Notes: a model not told the origin generated them from the letters alone. A DNA stretch of 40,089 nt from JBPOHE01 sp052035915 (GCA_052035915.1 JBPOHE010000109.1:1-40089); one strand, 5' to 3'. Shown: positions 5,884-14,888, counted from the stretch's first letter. Numbers and translations are program-made.

Positions 5884-7811
5884 GCGGGATCCCCGCCCCG
5901 GGCGCGGCTGGCGGTCAGTGAGAGCAGGAGGGTGAGCAGGATAACGGCGAGCAGATTGATGCCGGAGAGACCGAGGATCGCCCCCTGAAAACCCCAGCCC
6001 GCCATCAGGGTACCGGCCAGGAGGGGACCGCTGACATTGCCCAGGCGTTCGATCAGGCGAAACAGACCCATCACCGTCCCTGAGCCGATGCGCTCCACCT
6101 CGGTGCGGGACACCTCCGTAGCCAGGGCGAGTTGGGCGGGTACGCCGACGGCATGGCCGATCCCGAGCAAGGCGATGCCCAGTACCGCCACCAAGAGGCT
6201 CTGGTCAAAATAAGGCAGCAGCATGGCCAGGCTCGCCAGCAGGCCGCCGAGGACGACGAAACCGCTCCGCTGGCGGGCACGGTCCACCAAGCCCGCGGCC
6301 AGCGGCGCCAACAAGACGATGGCGGCCCCATAGGCGACCATGGCCCGGCCGATGTCGCTTTGTTCGGTGCCGATAGCCTTGAGGTGCAACAGCACGGCGT
6401 AATACAGGAAGCCGGTGAGGGCGATCTTGGAGGGGATGGCGGCGAGCAGGGCCACCGCCATAAAGCGGGTATTGCCCCACAACAGGCGGAAGTCGGCCCA
6501 CCGGAGCCGGCGTAGGCTGCCGCCCCGGCCCTGTTCGAGGAAGCGCAGCACGAACAAGGCCGCGAGAAATCCCAGTAGCGCCGAGATGACGAAGGTGGCC
6601 CGGTAACCCAGCCGCTCGGCGAGGATGCTGCCGATGGCCGCGCCGCAGAGCATTCCGCCGAAAAAGGCCGAGACGAAACCGGCCATGCCGCGGGTGCGGT
6701 TCTCTTGGCTGGTGTTGTCGGTGATATAGCCCTGGGCGGTAATAAAGACGATGGCATAGCCTACCGCCGTCAGGGAACGCCACAGCAGCAGGCTGAGCAG
6801 GGTTTCCGCGGCGGCGGTGGCCAGGAGACCGACGGCGGTGATACCGGCGCCGACCAGGAAGGCGATTTTGCGCCCCCTACGGTCGGACCAGGCGCCAGCG
6901 AAGGGCAGGGCCAGCGCCCAGACCAGCATGAAGAGTGAGATGGGCAGGCTGATCAGGATTTCCTTGGAAATCCCCAGGGCCGGGGCCTGAAGCGAGTCGA
7001 CGTAAAAGGGGAAAAAGGATACCGACAAGGCGTCGGAGAAGATCACCATGAAAAAGGGCCAGCGAATCGCTGCAATGGGGTGGTGGTAGCTGAGCGGCCC
7101 CAGGGATTGGGCCGCGAGCCTACAGCCGGTCGCGGCGTCTTGGAACTCCGGCACCCGGGCGGCAAAACCGATGGCGATGCGATCCAGGCGCTGGTCGATG
7201 GCCTCCGCCAAGTGGCGGAAGGGGCCTTTGTTTTCGCTTCCCAGACGATAGCGGTATTCGCCGTCGCGAATGGCGGTCGCCATCGCCTGGAGGCAGCGGA
7301 TGGGGCTATCGAAGCAGGTGGCGGTCCAGAACAACAGCAGTTCATAGGCGATCAGGCTGCCGATGGCCACCACGGTGAGGATGTCGAGGCGGATGCTTTG
7401 CATACGCTTGTCGGCATACCGAGAATCCTGGACCAGATGCAGCCGGGCCAGGATCTGTCCGTCGCGCTTGATGGACAGGGAATGGCGATGTGGATGGGGA
7501 ACGGCGGTCAACTCCGCCGCCGACCGAGGGGTCCCTTGACTGCCCTGGAGGAGACGGCCGTCCGGGGTGGTCAGGGCGATATAGAGGATGGTGGTATCGT
7601 TCTGCACCAAGCTGTCCAGATACTCGGGCAGGTCACGCAGTTCATCGAGTTCCAATCCATAGGCCAATACCCCTTCCAGGTGGCGGCGAACCGAATCACC
7701 CAAGATCTGCCCTTTTTTGTACAGCTCCGGCTCCAATTCGCTACGGAATTGGCGCAAAGCCAGATAGGAGAGCAGGGCGCTGGCGGTCAGCATGGAGAGC
7801 AGCGCCACCAA
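5880..7811 (-). CDS. Fusion: periplasmic sensor domain + HAMP-like linker + MFS transporter
   Basis: This protein of about 643 residues has an unusual order. A transmembrane helix (2-20) is followed by a periplasmic domain of about 120 residues, a second helix (142-163) and a HAMP-like linker (164-215, FDSPIRCLQAMATAIRDGEY...). A twelve-helix major facilitator domain then runs from about 246 to the end. MFS motif A is clear in GAWSDRRGRKIAFLVG. The sensor part resembles the separate sensor encoded just upstream (YGL-L, then D-x-x-IL-x-(V/I)A lines). The start is uncertain: the frame has no ATG before TTG 7811, and 36 bp separate it from the previous stop, so an ACG/ATC or TTG start is needed. 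Transport gated by a periplasmic ligand, perhaps presented by the downstream binding protein, is an inference. A drug-efflux-like substrate cannot be excluded. Confidence 0.75.
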   Translation of the reverse strand: MVALLSMLTASALLSYLALRQFRSELEPELYKKGQILGDSVRRHLEGVLAYGLELDELRDLPEYLDSLVQNDTTILYIALTTPDGRLLQGSQGTPRSAAELTAVPHPHRHSLSIKRDGQILARLHLVQDSRYADKRMQSIRLDILTVVAIGSLIAYELLLFWTATCFDSPIRCLQAMATAIRDGEYRYRLGSENKGPFRHLAEAIDQRLDRIAIGFAARVPEFQDAATGCRLAAQSLGPLSYHHPIAAIRWPFFMVIFSDALSVSFFPFYVDSLQAPALGISKEILISLPISLFMLVWALALPFAGAWSDRRGRKIAFLVGAGITAVGLLATAAAETLLSLLLWRSLTAVGYAIVFITAQGYITDNTSQENRTRGMAGFVSAFFGGMLCGAAIGSILAERLGYRATFVISALLGFLAALFVLRFLEQGRGGSLRRLRWADFRLLWGNTRFMAVALLAAIPSKIALTGFLYYAVLLHLKAIGTEQSDIGRAMVAYGAAIVLLAPLAAGLVDRARQRSGFVVLGGLLASLAMLLPYFDQSLLVAVLGIALLGIGHAVGVPAQLALATEVSRTEVERIGSGTVMGLFRLIERLGNVSGPLLAGTLMAGWGFQGAILGLSGINLLAVILLTLLLSLTASRARGGDPA

Positions 7812-7847
7812 GAACAGGGATCTGGTCGAACGCTGGATGTCCGTGGC

Positions 7848-8642
7848 TCAGTCCTCCGAAGGTAGACGACCGGTGGGAACCGGCTTTGGTCTCTCTGGCC
7901 GTGCGTCCATGGCCTGCGACAGGCGATCGGTTTCTCCGGCTATGGAGGCGACAGCGCTTTCCAGCGCATCCTGGTTGCCAAGAGCCAGGGCCGGCTGGGC
8001 CAGGAGGTGGCGAAGCCCCGCCTCATAGCGGTCGAATCCCCGGGCCTGGGCGAAGCTGACCAGGAGGATCAAGGCGGCGAACAACCCGAGGACGGCGAGG
8101 GTCTGTTGCCTCATTTCCTTCGCCACCCGACCCAGCTTGGTATTGACCGCGGTGCGTGACCAGGCGATCACCACCGAGCCGCTATCGCGGCCGAAGCTGT
8201 TGGTCAAACGGACCCGGGTGAAGTAGCTCTCGCCAGGCATTGATTCGGGATGGGATTTGGTCAGGGCTTCGACCCGAACCGAGGCTGAATGGGTTGCTTC
8301 CGGTGGCGCGGTGAAGAGGGGTTTATCCTGAGAATCCACCACCGCCACCCAGAGGATATCCGGATCAGCGGCCTGGGTCTCCACAACGAGCTTGCCGAGC
8401 TGCGTCATCTGGTCGGGTCGCAGGCCAAGATTGAGTCCGTACTCCACCGCCTGGGCCAGATCCTCGGCCATCACCCTCGAACGGGAAGCGATCAGGTCGA
8501 GATAGGTTTTTTCAAAATTGGCGTAGTCGAGGTAAGAGATGAGCGCCAACAGGAAAGCCAGGATGAGTATCGCCAAGTGACCGACGCGGCGAAAGGCCAG
8601 GGCTCCAGCCCTCCCTCGTGGGGCATGGGGGGCTACCAGCAC
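7848..8642 (-). CDS. Two-helix membrane sensor without output domain
   Basis: A protein of about 264 residues with transmembrane helices at about 21-39 and 181-198, a periplasmic sensor-like region between them (EYGLNLGLRPDQM..., DPDILWVAVVDSQDKPLF) and a cytoplasmic tail of 65 residues with only short helices. No kinase, cyclase or chemotaxis domain follows. The periplasmic part looks paralogous to the N-terminal part of the next gene, the sensor-MFS fusion. GTG 8642 overlaps the end of the RCC1-like gene by 10 bp; a TTG further in, at the first membrane helix, is also possible. The protein may heterodimerise with the fusion protein and modulate it (inference). Confidence 0.6.
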   Translation of the reverse strand: MLVAPHAPRGRAGALAFRRVGHLAILILAFLLALISYLDYANFEKTYLDLIASRSRVMAEDLAQAVEYGLNLGLRPDQMTQLGKLVVETQAADPDILWVAVVDSQDKPLFTAPPEATHSASVRVEALTKSHPESMPGESYFTRVRLTNSFGRDSGSVVIAWSRTAVNTKLGRVAKEMRQQTLAVLGLFAALILLVSFAQARGFDRYEAGLRHLLAQPALALGNQDALESAVASIAGETDRLSQAMDARPERPKPVPTGRLPSED

Positions 8643-9592
8643 AGCAACTCGTTCGTTTCCAATACCAGACCGCAGGTGGCGTAGCCGCCAGCGGCCAGCC
8701 GCCCGAAGGGCGTGGTCGTCGGTAGGCGACCGGGTTCGATCGCTCCCCAGCATTCCGCTCGATGGGCCTCCTTATGGATGACGCAACTCTGTTTGAGGCC
8801 GAGACTGATGGAGGCGGCCTTTTTGATCTTGGGCGGTTGGGCCTGTCCTTGATCGTTCGCCCCCCAGCAGATGACGTTGTAGGTTTCCTTTTCGATGGCG
8901 CAACTGTGATCGCCTCCGGCGGCGATTTTATAGGCCTTTTTGATCGGTGGCGGTCGCGACTGGCCCTGGTTATCGGCCCCCCAGCAACTGATATTGGCGG
9001 TCTCCTGGGCTATGGCGCAGGCGTGATGGGTACCAGCGGCGATTGCTTCGAAAGTCTCTTCGCTGGGGGGGGAGGTCTGTCCGAACCCATGGCCGCCCCA
9101 GCACAAGATGAAACCGGATTCCGCCTGGATGGCACAGGTGAAGTCCCTACCGGCGGCAATGGCGGCGGCCCGCTTGAGGTTCGGGGGCACCCTGGTCTGG
9201 CCGCTGTCGTTCCGGCCCCAACAGGTGACGGCTTCGCTTTCCCGCTCGATGGCACAGGTATGGGCCTCGCCGGCGCTGATGGCTCCGGCCTGTTTCAGGC
9301 TGGTGGGCACATCGGTTTGCCCCTGGTCGTTGCGCCCCTGGCAGGAAACCTGGTGGGTTTCATGGTCGAGCAGGCAATAGTGACCGCCTCCCAGGGTCAG
9401 TTCAGAGCTCGGCGCGTAGGTCTGGCCTTGTTTGTGTGCTTTCCCCGCCTTGGCTTTGGGGGTGGGCACATGGAGCCGGAGCAGACCGCCTTCGCCAGGT
9501 CCCGCAAGCTCTCCACCACCAGATGCGAACCCCATGGCGGGAAAAACAGCGATCAAGGTCCCCAACAGAAGGCTGGCCGCTACCCTGTTCAT
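8633..9592 (-). CDS. Exported RCC1-like repeat protein with paired cysteines
   Basis: A 319-residue protein with a signal peptide (about 1-24, cleavage after GFA) and then seven repeats of 36-40 residues. The repeat type is GQTxxP-x-LKxAxAIAAG-xxHTCAIExE-xxVxCWGxND. The glycine-rich AAG...H-x-CAI and CWG elements are those of RCC1/BNR-like beta-propeller blades, so a seven-bladed propeller is likely. Each blade has two cysteines about 13-15 residues apart, consistent with one disulfide per blade in the periplasm or outside the cell. There is no membrane anchor at the C-terminus. The gene starts at ATG 9592, 30 bp after the TPR gene, in the same minus-strand cluster. Binding partner and function are unknown. 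Confidence 0.8.
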   Translation of the reverse strand: MNRVAASLLLGTLIAVFPAMGFASGGGELAGPGEGGLLRLHVPTPKAKAGKAHKQGQTYAPSSELTLGGGHYCLLDHETHQVSCQGRNDQGQTDVPTSLKQAGAISAGEAHTCAIERESEAVTCWGRNDSGQTRVPPNLKRAAAIAAGRDFTCAIQAESGFILCWGGHGFGQTSPPSEETFEAIAAGTHHACAIAQETANISCWGADNQGQSRPPPIKKAYKIAAGGDHSCAIEKETYNVICWGANDQGQAQPPKIKKAASISLGLKQSCVIHKEAHRAECWGAIEPGRLPTTTPFGRLAAGGYATCGLVLETNELLCW

Positions 9593-9622
9593 ACCGCCTC
9601 AGGTCTCTCCTCAAGCAAGCGA

Positions 9623-10759
9623 TCAATTGGAGGTGGATGGGCCTATGATCTCGTTCCCGACAAAGATCGGAAAGGCCTGCTCGAGGACGGATTTCAGCGT
9701 CTCCCGGTATTCTGTCTGATTCGGTCTGAGACGAACGGCGGTCCGAATCAGCGGTAGGGCCTCTTTGGGACGGTTTTGTCGAGCGTAAAAAGAGGCCACC
9801 GTATATTGCACTTCGGCGGCATCCGGGTGCTCGAGGTCGGTTCCCAAGATGGCCAAGGCCTGCTTATAGAGTTGTTCGGCGACGTCCGGGTAGCCTTCCT
9901 CGGCCAGCATATTGCCCCATAACATATAGGGGGGGGAAAAATCGGGATCGCGCTTGATCGCTTCCAGAAACTTTTCTGCCGCTTCGGCGTACTTGCCCTG
10001 TTTTGCCAGGGCTTCACCCCATCTCAGGGAAGTGAACTTGAAGCCCGGCCATGCCTTCTCCATGAAATCGAATATCGCGATCGCCTTATCGTATTCGCCC
10101 TTGCGATTGTGGATGCGTCCCATCAACAGCAAAGGCCATTTCGGCTCATCCCGGGTGTCGATGAGCAGGCTATATCGCAACTGGGGCAGGGTCTTGGTGA
10201 AGTCTCCCCCGGGGAGTTCCTGGCGGAAATAATAGAGCCCCAGCAGGTAGGGATCGGCGCGGTGCACGACCTCTTCGGCCATGCGGTGTATCAACTCTTC
10301 CTTGTCCTGCACCGGGCCACTCAGCTTGATGAAGTCGCGGCGGGTTTCCACCAGCAGGGGCGTGGCTGTCATATGCTGCTGCATCACCATTTCCAGACGA
10401 AAATGGAGTTTGTCGTCCTGGTGCACGATATCCCCACGGAGGCGATAGGGGATCATGCCGAACAGGTCCTGGGTGTTTTGCACCAGATCGCCGATACCCA
10501 GACTGTCGCCGAACCGCCGTAGGGAACGGGTCTGGATGCTCTCCAAGGCGGTGAAGCGGGTGCCGCGGGCGGTGGCGGCGGCCCGGCAGATAAGGTACAG
10601 CTCCTCCAGAAAAACCGTTTCCACGCCCTCGGTATCATAACCGACAGCCTCCATCACCGGCGGCACCGAATGGATGTCGACGTGGACCACATTGACGTCG
10701 CTGAACACAGCAAAACCGAAAATGGTCGCCAGGGTAATAACTAGGCCCGTGCCCAACAT
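9623..10759 (-). CDS. Membrane-anchored tetratricopeptide repeat protein
   Basis: A 378-residue protein with an N-terminal hydrophobic helix (2-20, signal anchor), a domain of about 180 residues I do not recognise (LEELYLICRAAATARGTRFTAL..., DDKLHFRLEMVMQQHM), and then TPR units from about residue 215 to 360. Visible TPR units include KGEYDKAIAIFDFMEKAWP, GKYAEAAEKFLEAIKRDP and AEQLYKQALAILG. It is probably a periplasmic scaffold. GGGGAGAG lies before ATG 10759. It is the first gene of the minus-strand cluster that continues with the RCC1-like protein, the two sensors and the binding protein. The middle domain may resemble adenylate-cyclase-associated TPR proteins, but I cannot confirm that. 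Confidence 0.72.
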   Translation of the reverse strand: MLGTGLVITLATIFGFAVFSDVNVVHVDIHSVPPVMEAVGYDTEGVETVFLEELYLICRAAATARGTRFTALESIQTRSLRRFGDSLGIGDLVQNTQDLFGMIPYRLRGDIVHQDDKLHFRLEMVMQQHMTATPLLVETRRDFIKLSGPVQDKEELIHRMAEEVVHRADPYLLGLYYFRQELPGGDFTKTLPQLRYSLLIDTRDEPKWPLLLMGRIHNRKGEYDKAIAIFDFMEKAWPGFKFTSLRWGEALAKQGKYAEAAEKFLEAIKRDPDFSPPYMLWGNMLAEEGYPDVAEQLYKQALAILGTDLEHPDAAEVQYTVASFYARQNRPKEALPLIRTAVRLRPNQTEYRETLKSVLEQAFPIFVGNEIIGPSTSN

Positions 10760-10918
10760 GCCAATCTCTCCCCTTTGTGGTTATAGGCTTTAGAATAGCC
10801 AAACCAAATCCACACGAATATTGACCCGACTCATTGTAAATCGAAGTAGGCCTGGGGATCTGAAGTAGACCCTGTGGAAGTGAGATGGGGCGAGCGGGCG
10901 GCGGTGAGAAACCAGCCA

Positions 10919-12163
10919 TTATTCCTTGCACAGCGAGTGCAGAAGCTGTCGGTACCGGTCCGCGACAGAGCGCCAATCCGTCCTGGTCAGGGCCTCCAGC
11001 CGTGCCCGCGTCGCCAGTCGGGTTCTCAACTCGGGATGCTCGAACAGCTTAGCGATAGCCTGGGCCAGGGCGCGAGGGTCCCGTTGGGGGACGATCAGGG
11101 CCGAGACATCAGGCTGCACCAGATCTTCGATGGAGGGGATATCCGTGGTGACCAGGGCGCAGCCGCAGCCGATGGCCTCGCTCACCACGACCGGTAATCC
11201 CTCGCGATCGCCGTTGGCGGCCACCACGAAGGGGAAGACCGCGACCTGATGGCGGCGAAAGCACTCGGCCAGGGACTCCTGGGTCATCGCCCCGAGAAAC
11301 CGCACTTGTCGCTCGATCCCGAGTCGGTCGCTGAGTTGCCGCAATTCGGCCTCCAGTGGTCCGCTGCCCACCACGCTCAGCTCCAGATCGGGATAGGTCG
11401 GGCGCAGCCGCGAGACGGCTTCCAGCAGATAGGCCAAGCCTTTTTTTTCCACCAGTCGTCCGGCGAATATCAGGCTGTGCGGTCGAGGTGCGGTAGCTGT
11501 GGGGGTAAAGCGCCGTTCCAGATCGGCGCCCATGGGGATCACCCGGAGGCTCTCTTTCCCCGCGCCCAGTTCGACGGCCTTTTCGGCCAAGCCGGAACTC
11601 ACCACGGTCAAGGCGTCAAGCTGTCGCAACAGCCGGGCCTTCAACCAACGCAGGCCGGGCCCATCGAAGGCGAATAGATCGCCGCCGTGGGAGGTGCAGA
11701 GGATGGGGGGGCGTCGTCCACCCAGAAAGATCCGGCCCAGCCAGGCGCAGAATCCCTGGGGGATCAGCCAGTGGACGTGGATCAGGGCCAGGTGACGGCG
11801 GCGGGCCAGACGGATCGCCGCCAGGGTCTGGGCGAGGAGAAATCCCGGTACCAGCAGCAGGCGTATGGGTTTGTGGCGCAGGCGGGCGAGGATGCCGCCC
11901 TCATAACAGAGTTGTTCCCAGGCGGTGGGGGCGTAACGATAGCGATACACCTCCAGCCCATCCATCTCCTCCTGGCGTTGCGCGCCCGGGGCATGGGGGG
12001 CCAGCACCAGAATCTCGAACTCCCCGCTCAGTCGGCGGCAGAGTTCGTAGACGAAAGGAGGCTCCTTGTCCCCGGGCCAGCGGGGGAAGGTGGAGGTCAT
12101 GACCAGGACCTTGGGCCGCTCGCCGCCCCTGTCCCGGGGAATTTCACATCGGTCGATACTCAT
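10919..12163 (-). CDS. Family 4 glycosyltransferase
   Basis: A 414-residue GT-B fold enzyme expected to transfer a sugar from a nucleotide-sugar donor to a glycan or lipid acceptor at the inner membrane face. The N-terminal acceptor half begins KVLVMTSTFPRWPGDKEPPFV and contains HVHWLIPQG and a TSHGGDLFAF loop. The donor half has FAGRLVEKKGLAYLLEA and the GT4 E-x7-E motif in EGLPVVVSEAIGCG. ATG 12163 is preferred over a TTG ten codons upstream, which would place the start inside a hairpin. There are no polysaccharide genes around it, so the product is not predictable. It is divergent from the small gene at 12380. Confidence 0.85.
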   Translation of the reverse strand: MSIDRCEIPRDRGGERPKVLVMTSTFPRWPGDKEPPFVYELCRRLSGEFEILVLAPHAPGAQRQEEMDGLEVYRYRYAPTAWEQLCYEGGILARLRHKPIRLLLVPGFLLAQTLAAIRLARRRHLALIHVHWLIPQGFCAWLGRIFLGGRRPPILCTSHGGDLFAFDGPGLRWLKARLLRQLDALTVVSSGLAEKAVELGAGKESLRVIPMGADLERRFTPTATAPRPHSLIFAGRLVEKKGLAYLLEAVSRLRPTYPDLELSVVGSGPLEAELRQLSDRLGIERQVRFLGAMTQESLAECFRRHQVAVFPFVVAANGDREGLPVVVSEAIGCGCALVTTDIPSIEDLVQPDVSALIVPQRDPRALAQAIAKLFEHPELRTRLATRARLEALTRTDWRSVADRYRQLLHSLCKE

Positions 12164-12174
12164 GCGGTCGGAAT

Positions 12175-12208
12175 ATAAGGCGATTTCTGTCAAAAGAAAT
12201 CGCCTGAG
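12175..12208. repeat. Hairpin ATAAGGCGATTT...AAATCGCCTGAG, copy 1
   Basis: GGCGATTTC (12179-12187) pairs perfectly with GAAATCGCC (12196-12204) over an 8-base loop. It lies between the divergent glycosyltransferase and small-protein genes, 16 bp upstream of the former's ATG. The left arm with its flank (ATAAGGCGATTT) and the right arm (AATCGCCT-x-AG) recur at 26210-26241 upstream of relA. It could be a regulator site or a short palindromic repeat. Confidence 0.55.
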
Positions 12209-12379
12209 GTTGGAAAGCCGTTGATCCCACCCGGCCTGACGGTCATTTGGCGGCCGGAGCGAATCGGAGATAATGGGTGCTATGGCCCTTCCGCCGCAAC
12301 CTTGGCCCCGAGGATTGGAACCGGGTTCGCCGGGGAGAGGGGTCTCTCTGGAGATATCGCCACCACTGGAGCTTGGTCA

Positions 12380-12769
12380 ATGAGTACCGCCTTTTACATC
12401 GTCCTCGATCGCGAGGAACCGGGTTTCGATCCCTTCGTCAACGGCAAGGCGCTGGCCAAGGCCGCCTCGGCCCTCGATACCCTGTGCGCCAAACTCGGCT
12501 TGCCCAATCTCGACGCCTTTGTCAACTTCTCCGGCGACGAGCTGGGCGATCTTCTGGATGAACCCATCGACATGCCGGACACCGACGAGACCTGGTTCAC
12601 GCCCGAAGAGGGGTTACAGTGTTTCACTCGCCTGGAGGCCTACCTCAAGGCCAACCCCAAGGCGGTGAAAAACTCTGCCGCCGTTCTGGAGGATCTCGGG
12701 GAGTTCATTGCGGTGCTCGATAAGGCGCAAGGGATCGGTGCCAGATGGCATCTCGCCTTGGATTTCTAG
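12380..12769 (+). CDS. Small acidic protein of unknown function
   Basis: A 129-residue soluble acidic protein I do not recognise as a named family. It starts MSTAFYIVLDREEPGFDPFVNG, followed by ALAKAASALDTLCAKLGLPNLDAFVNF, a D/E-rich middle and helical C-terminal segments (LEAYLKANP, AVLEDLGEFIAVLDKAQG). No signal peptide or membrane helix is present. The start is ATG 12380 with GGAG eight bases upstream; translation from further upstream would include low-complexity residues unlike the rest. It lies 109 bp before rep on the same strand and may share its transcript. Confidence 0.7.
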   Translation: MSTAFYIVLDREEPGFDPFVNGKALAKAASALDTLCAKLGLPNLDAFVNFSGDELGDLLDEPIDMPDTDETWFTPEEGLQCFTRLEAYLKANPKAVKNSAAVLEDLGEFIAVLDKAQGIGARWHLALDF

Positions 12770-12878
12770 CCCGGGTTGTGGTTCCGCCCCGGCACCTCCT
12801 GTTCCAACCAGGTCCAGATCGGCAAGCGACGACCCTTTCCAGGCGTCGAAGACCGGAACCGCCCCTTACCGGCCACCG

Positions 12879-14888
12879 ATGACCGAGCTGAACCCCCGTC
12901 AACTCCAAGCGGTGCGCCATGTGGATGGCCCCTTGCTGGTCATCGCCGGAGCCGGTTCCGGCAAGACCCGGGTCATCACCCACAAGATCGTTTATCTCAT
13001 CCGCCAATGCGGCCTGTCGTCCCAGCACATCCTGGCCCTCACCTTTACCAATAAGGCGGCCCGGGAGATGCGGGAGCGGGTGGGCGCCATGGCGGACGGT
13101 CTCGATACCCGGGGTCTCGCTATCTCTACCTTCCATCATCTGGGGCTGCGGATCCTCAAGGAGGAGTATCGCGCCATCGGCTATCGCCCGGGATTCTCCA
13201 TTCTCGACCAAGCCGATGCCGAAACCCTGTTGCGGGAGCTCCTGCGCCAGGGGAAAGGGTCGGATCCGGAACGGGCCAGGGCCGCGCTCTGGCGGATCTC
13301 GGCCTGGAAACATAGCCTCATCTCTCCGGCGGAGGCCCTGAGCCAGGCGGGCGACGCCCTCGAAGCCGGGGAGGCGCGGCTCTACGCCGACTATCAGCGT
13401 CAGCTCGAGGCCTACAACGCCCTGGATTTCGATGATCTGATCCGGCAACCGGTGGGAATATTCCGCACCCATCCGGACATCCTCGATCGCTGGCAGAACC
13501 GGGTGCGCTATCTGTTGGTGGACGAATACCAGGATACCGATGTCGGTCAGTATGAGCTGGTCAGACACCTGGTCGGCATCCGCCAGGCCTTTTCGGTGGT
13601 GGGGGACGACGACCAATCCATCTATTCCTGGCGCGGCGCCCGACCGGAAAACATGGCCAGGTTGCAACAGGACTTTCCCCGCCTCAAGGTCATCACACTC
13701 GAACAGAACTACCGCTCCAGTCGGCGCATCCTCAACTGCGCCAACAGCCTCATCGGTCGGAACAGCCACCTGTTTGAAAAACGCCTCTGGAGCGAGTTCG
13801 GCCTGGGCGATCCCTTGCGGGTGCTGGCCTGTCGTGACGAGGAGCATGAGGCCCGGCGTGTCGTTTCCGAAATCCTCCGGCATCGCTTCACCAAGAGCCG
13901 CCCCTACAGCGACTATGCCATCCTCTATCGCAGCAACCACCAGTCCCGCCCCTTCGAAAAGGTCTTGCGGGAACAGAATGTCCCCTATTTCCTGAGCGGA
14001 GGGACCTCGTTCTTCGCCCGTAGCGAGATCAAGGATGCCATGGCCTACCTGCGGCTGTTGAGCAACCCGGCGGACGACGCCGCCTATCTGCGGATCGTCA
14101 ATGTCCCGCGCCGGGAGATCGGTCCCATCACCCTGGAGAAACTCGCGGGCTATGCCGCCCAGCGTCATCAGAGTCTGCTGGACGCCAGCCGGGAACTTGG
14201 CCTCGGCCAGTATCTGGATACCAGGAGCCGGGAACGTTTACAGATCTTTGCCCGCTTGATCGAAACGTACTCCAGGCGGGCGGTGGCTCCGGGGGATGGG
14301 GTGGAGACGGTGCGCCAACTCCTGCGCGACCTGCACTTCGAGGCCTGGATCCAAGAAACCAGCGCCGGCGAGGTCACGGCCAGGCGCCGTCTGGAGTACA
14401 TCGAGGATCTGCTGAACTGGATCGGCCGTTTGCAGGGCGAAGAAGGCCGGATGCGTTCGCTCGCGGACATCATCGGCCATCTGGCCTTGATGGATCTCCT
14501 GGAGCGTCAGGACGAGGCCAAGGAACGCGACTCGGTCCATCTCATGACCCTGCATGCCGCCAAGGGGTTGGAGTTTCCCTATGTCTTTCTCGTCGGCATG
14601 GAAGAGGACCGGCTCCCCCACCGGAACAGTATCGAAAGCGGCGATATCGAAGAGGAGCGGCGGCTCGCCTATGTCGGCCTCACCCGCGCCCAACGCGACC
14701 TGACCCTGAGCTGGGTCCGTCAACGCAAGCGGATCGGGGGGATAGAGGACTGTCGCCCCTCAAGATTCCTCGAGGAACTCCCCCAGGAGCATCTGGAGTG
14801 GGAGGGTGCCGAACCCGGTGTCCACACGGAACAACAACGCGCCCGTAACGCGGCTCTTTTGTCGGGTCTCAAGGCGCTCTTGTCCTGA
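12879..14888 (+). CDS. rep: ATP-dependent DNA helicase Rep (UvrD/Rep superfamily 1A)
   Basis: A 669-residue 3'-5' DNA helicase that helps replication forks pass protein obstacles. All SF1A motifs are visible: GAGSGKT at 24-30 (Walker A), TFTNKAAREMRERV (Ia), VDEYQDT (II), GDDDQSIYSWRGA (III), EQNYRSSRRIL (IV), TLHAAKGLEFPYVFL (V) and EEERRLAYVGLTRAQ (VI). The length is close to E. coli Rep (673), and the short C-terminal tail favours Rep over UvrD. ATG 12879 begins MTELNPRQLQAV, the typical Rep start; translation from further upstream lacks family character. A convergent, repeat-containing gap of 717 bp follows. Confidence 0.93.
   Translation: MTELNPRQLQAVRHVDGPLLVIAGAGSGKTRVITHKIVYLIRQCGLSSQHILALTFTNKAAREMRERVGAMADGLDTRGLAISTFHHLGLRILKEEYRAIGYRPGFSILDQADAETLLRELLRQGKGSDPERARAALWRISAWKHSLISPAEALSQAGDALEAGEARLYADYQRQLEAYNALDFDDLIRQPVGIFRTHPDILDRWQNRVRYLLVDEYQDTDVGQYELVRHLVGIRQAFSVVGDDDQSIYSWRGARPENMARLQQDFPRLKVITLEQNYRSSRRILNCANSLIGRNSHLFEKRLWSEFGLGDPLRVLACRDEEHEARRVVSEILRHRFTKSRPYSDYAILYRSNHQSRPFEKVLREQNVPYFLSGGTSFFARSEIKDAMAYLRLLSNPADDAAYLRIVNVPRREIGPITLEKLAGYAAQRHQSLLDASRELGLGQYLDTRSRERLQIFARLIETYSRRAVAPGDGVETVRQLLRDLHFEAWIQETSAGEVTARRRLEYIEDLLNWIGRLQGEEGRMRSLADIIGHLALMDLLERQDEAKERDSVHLMTLHAAKGLEFPYVFLVGMEEDRLPHRNSIESGDIEEERRLAYVGLTRAQRDLTLSWVRQRKRIGGIEDCRPSRFLEELPQEHLEWEGAEPGVHTEQQRARNAALLSGLKALLS

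Noticed and set aside
12705..14168. 487-residue open frame antisense to rep
   Set aside because: It lies wholly opposite the well-supported Rep helicase, has no family character, and is a consequence of GC-rich codon use.
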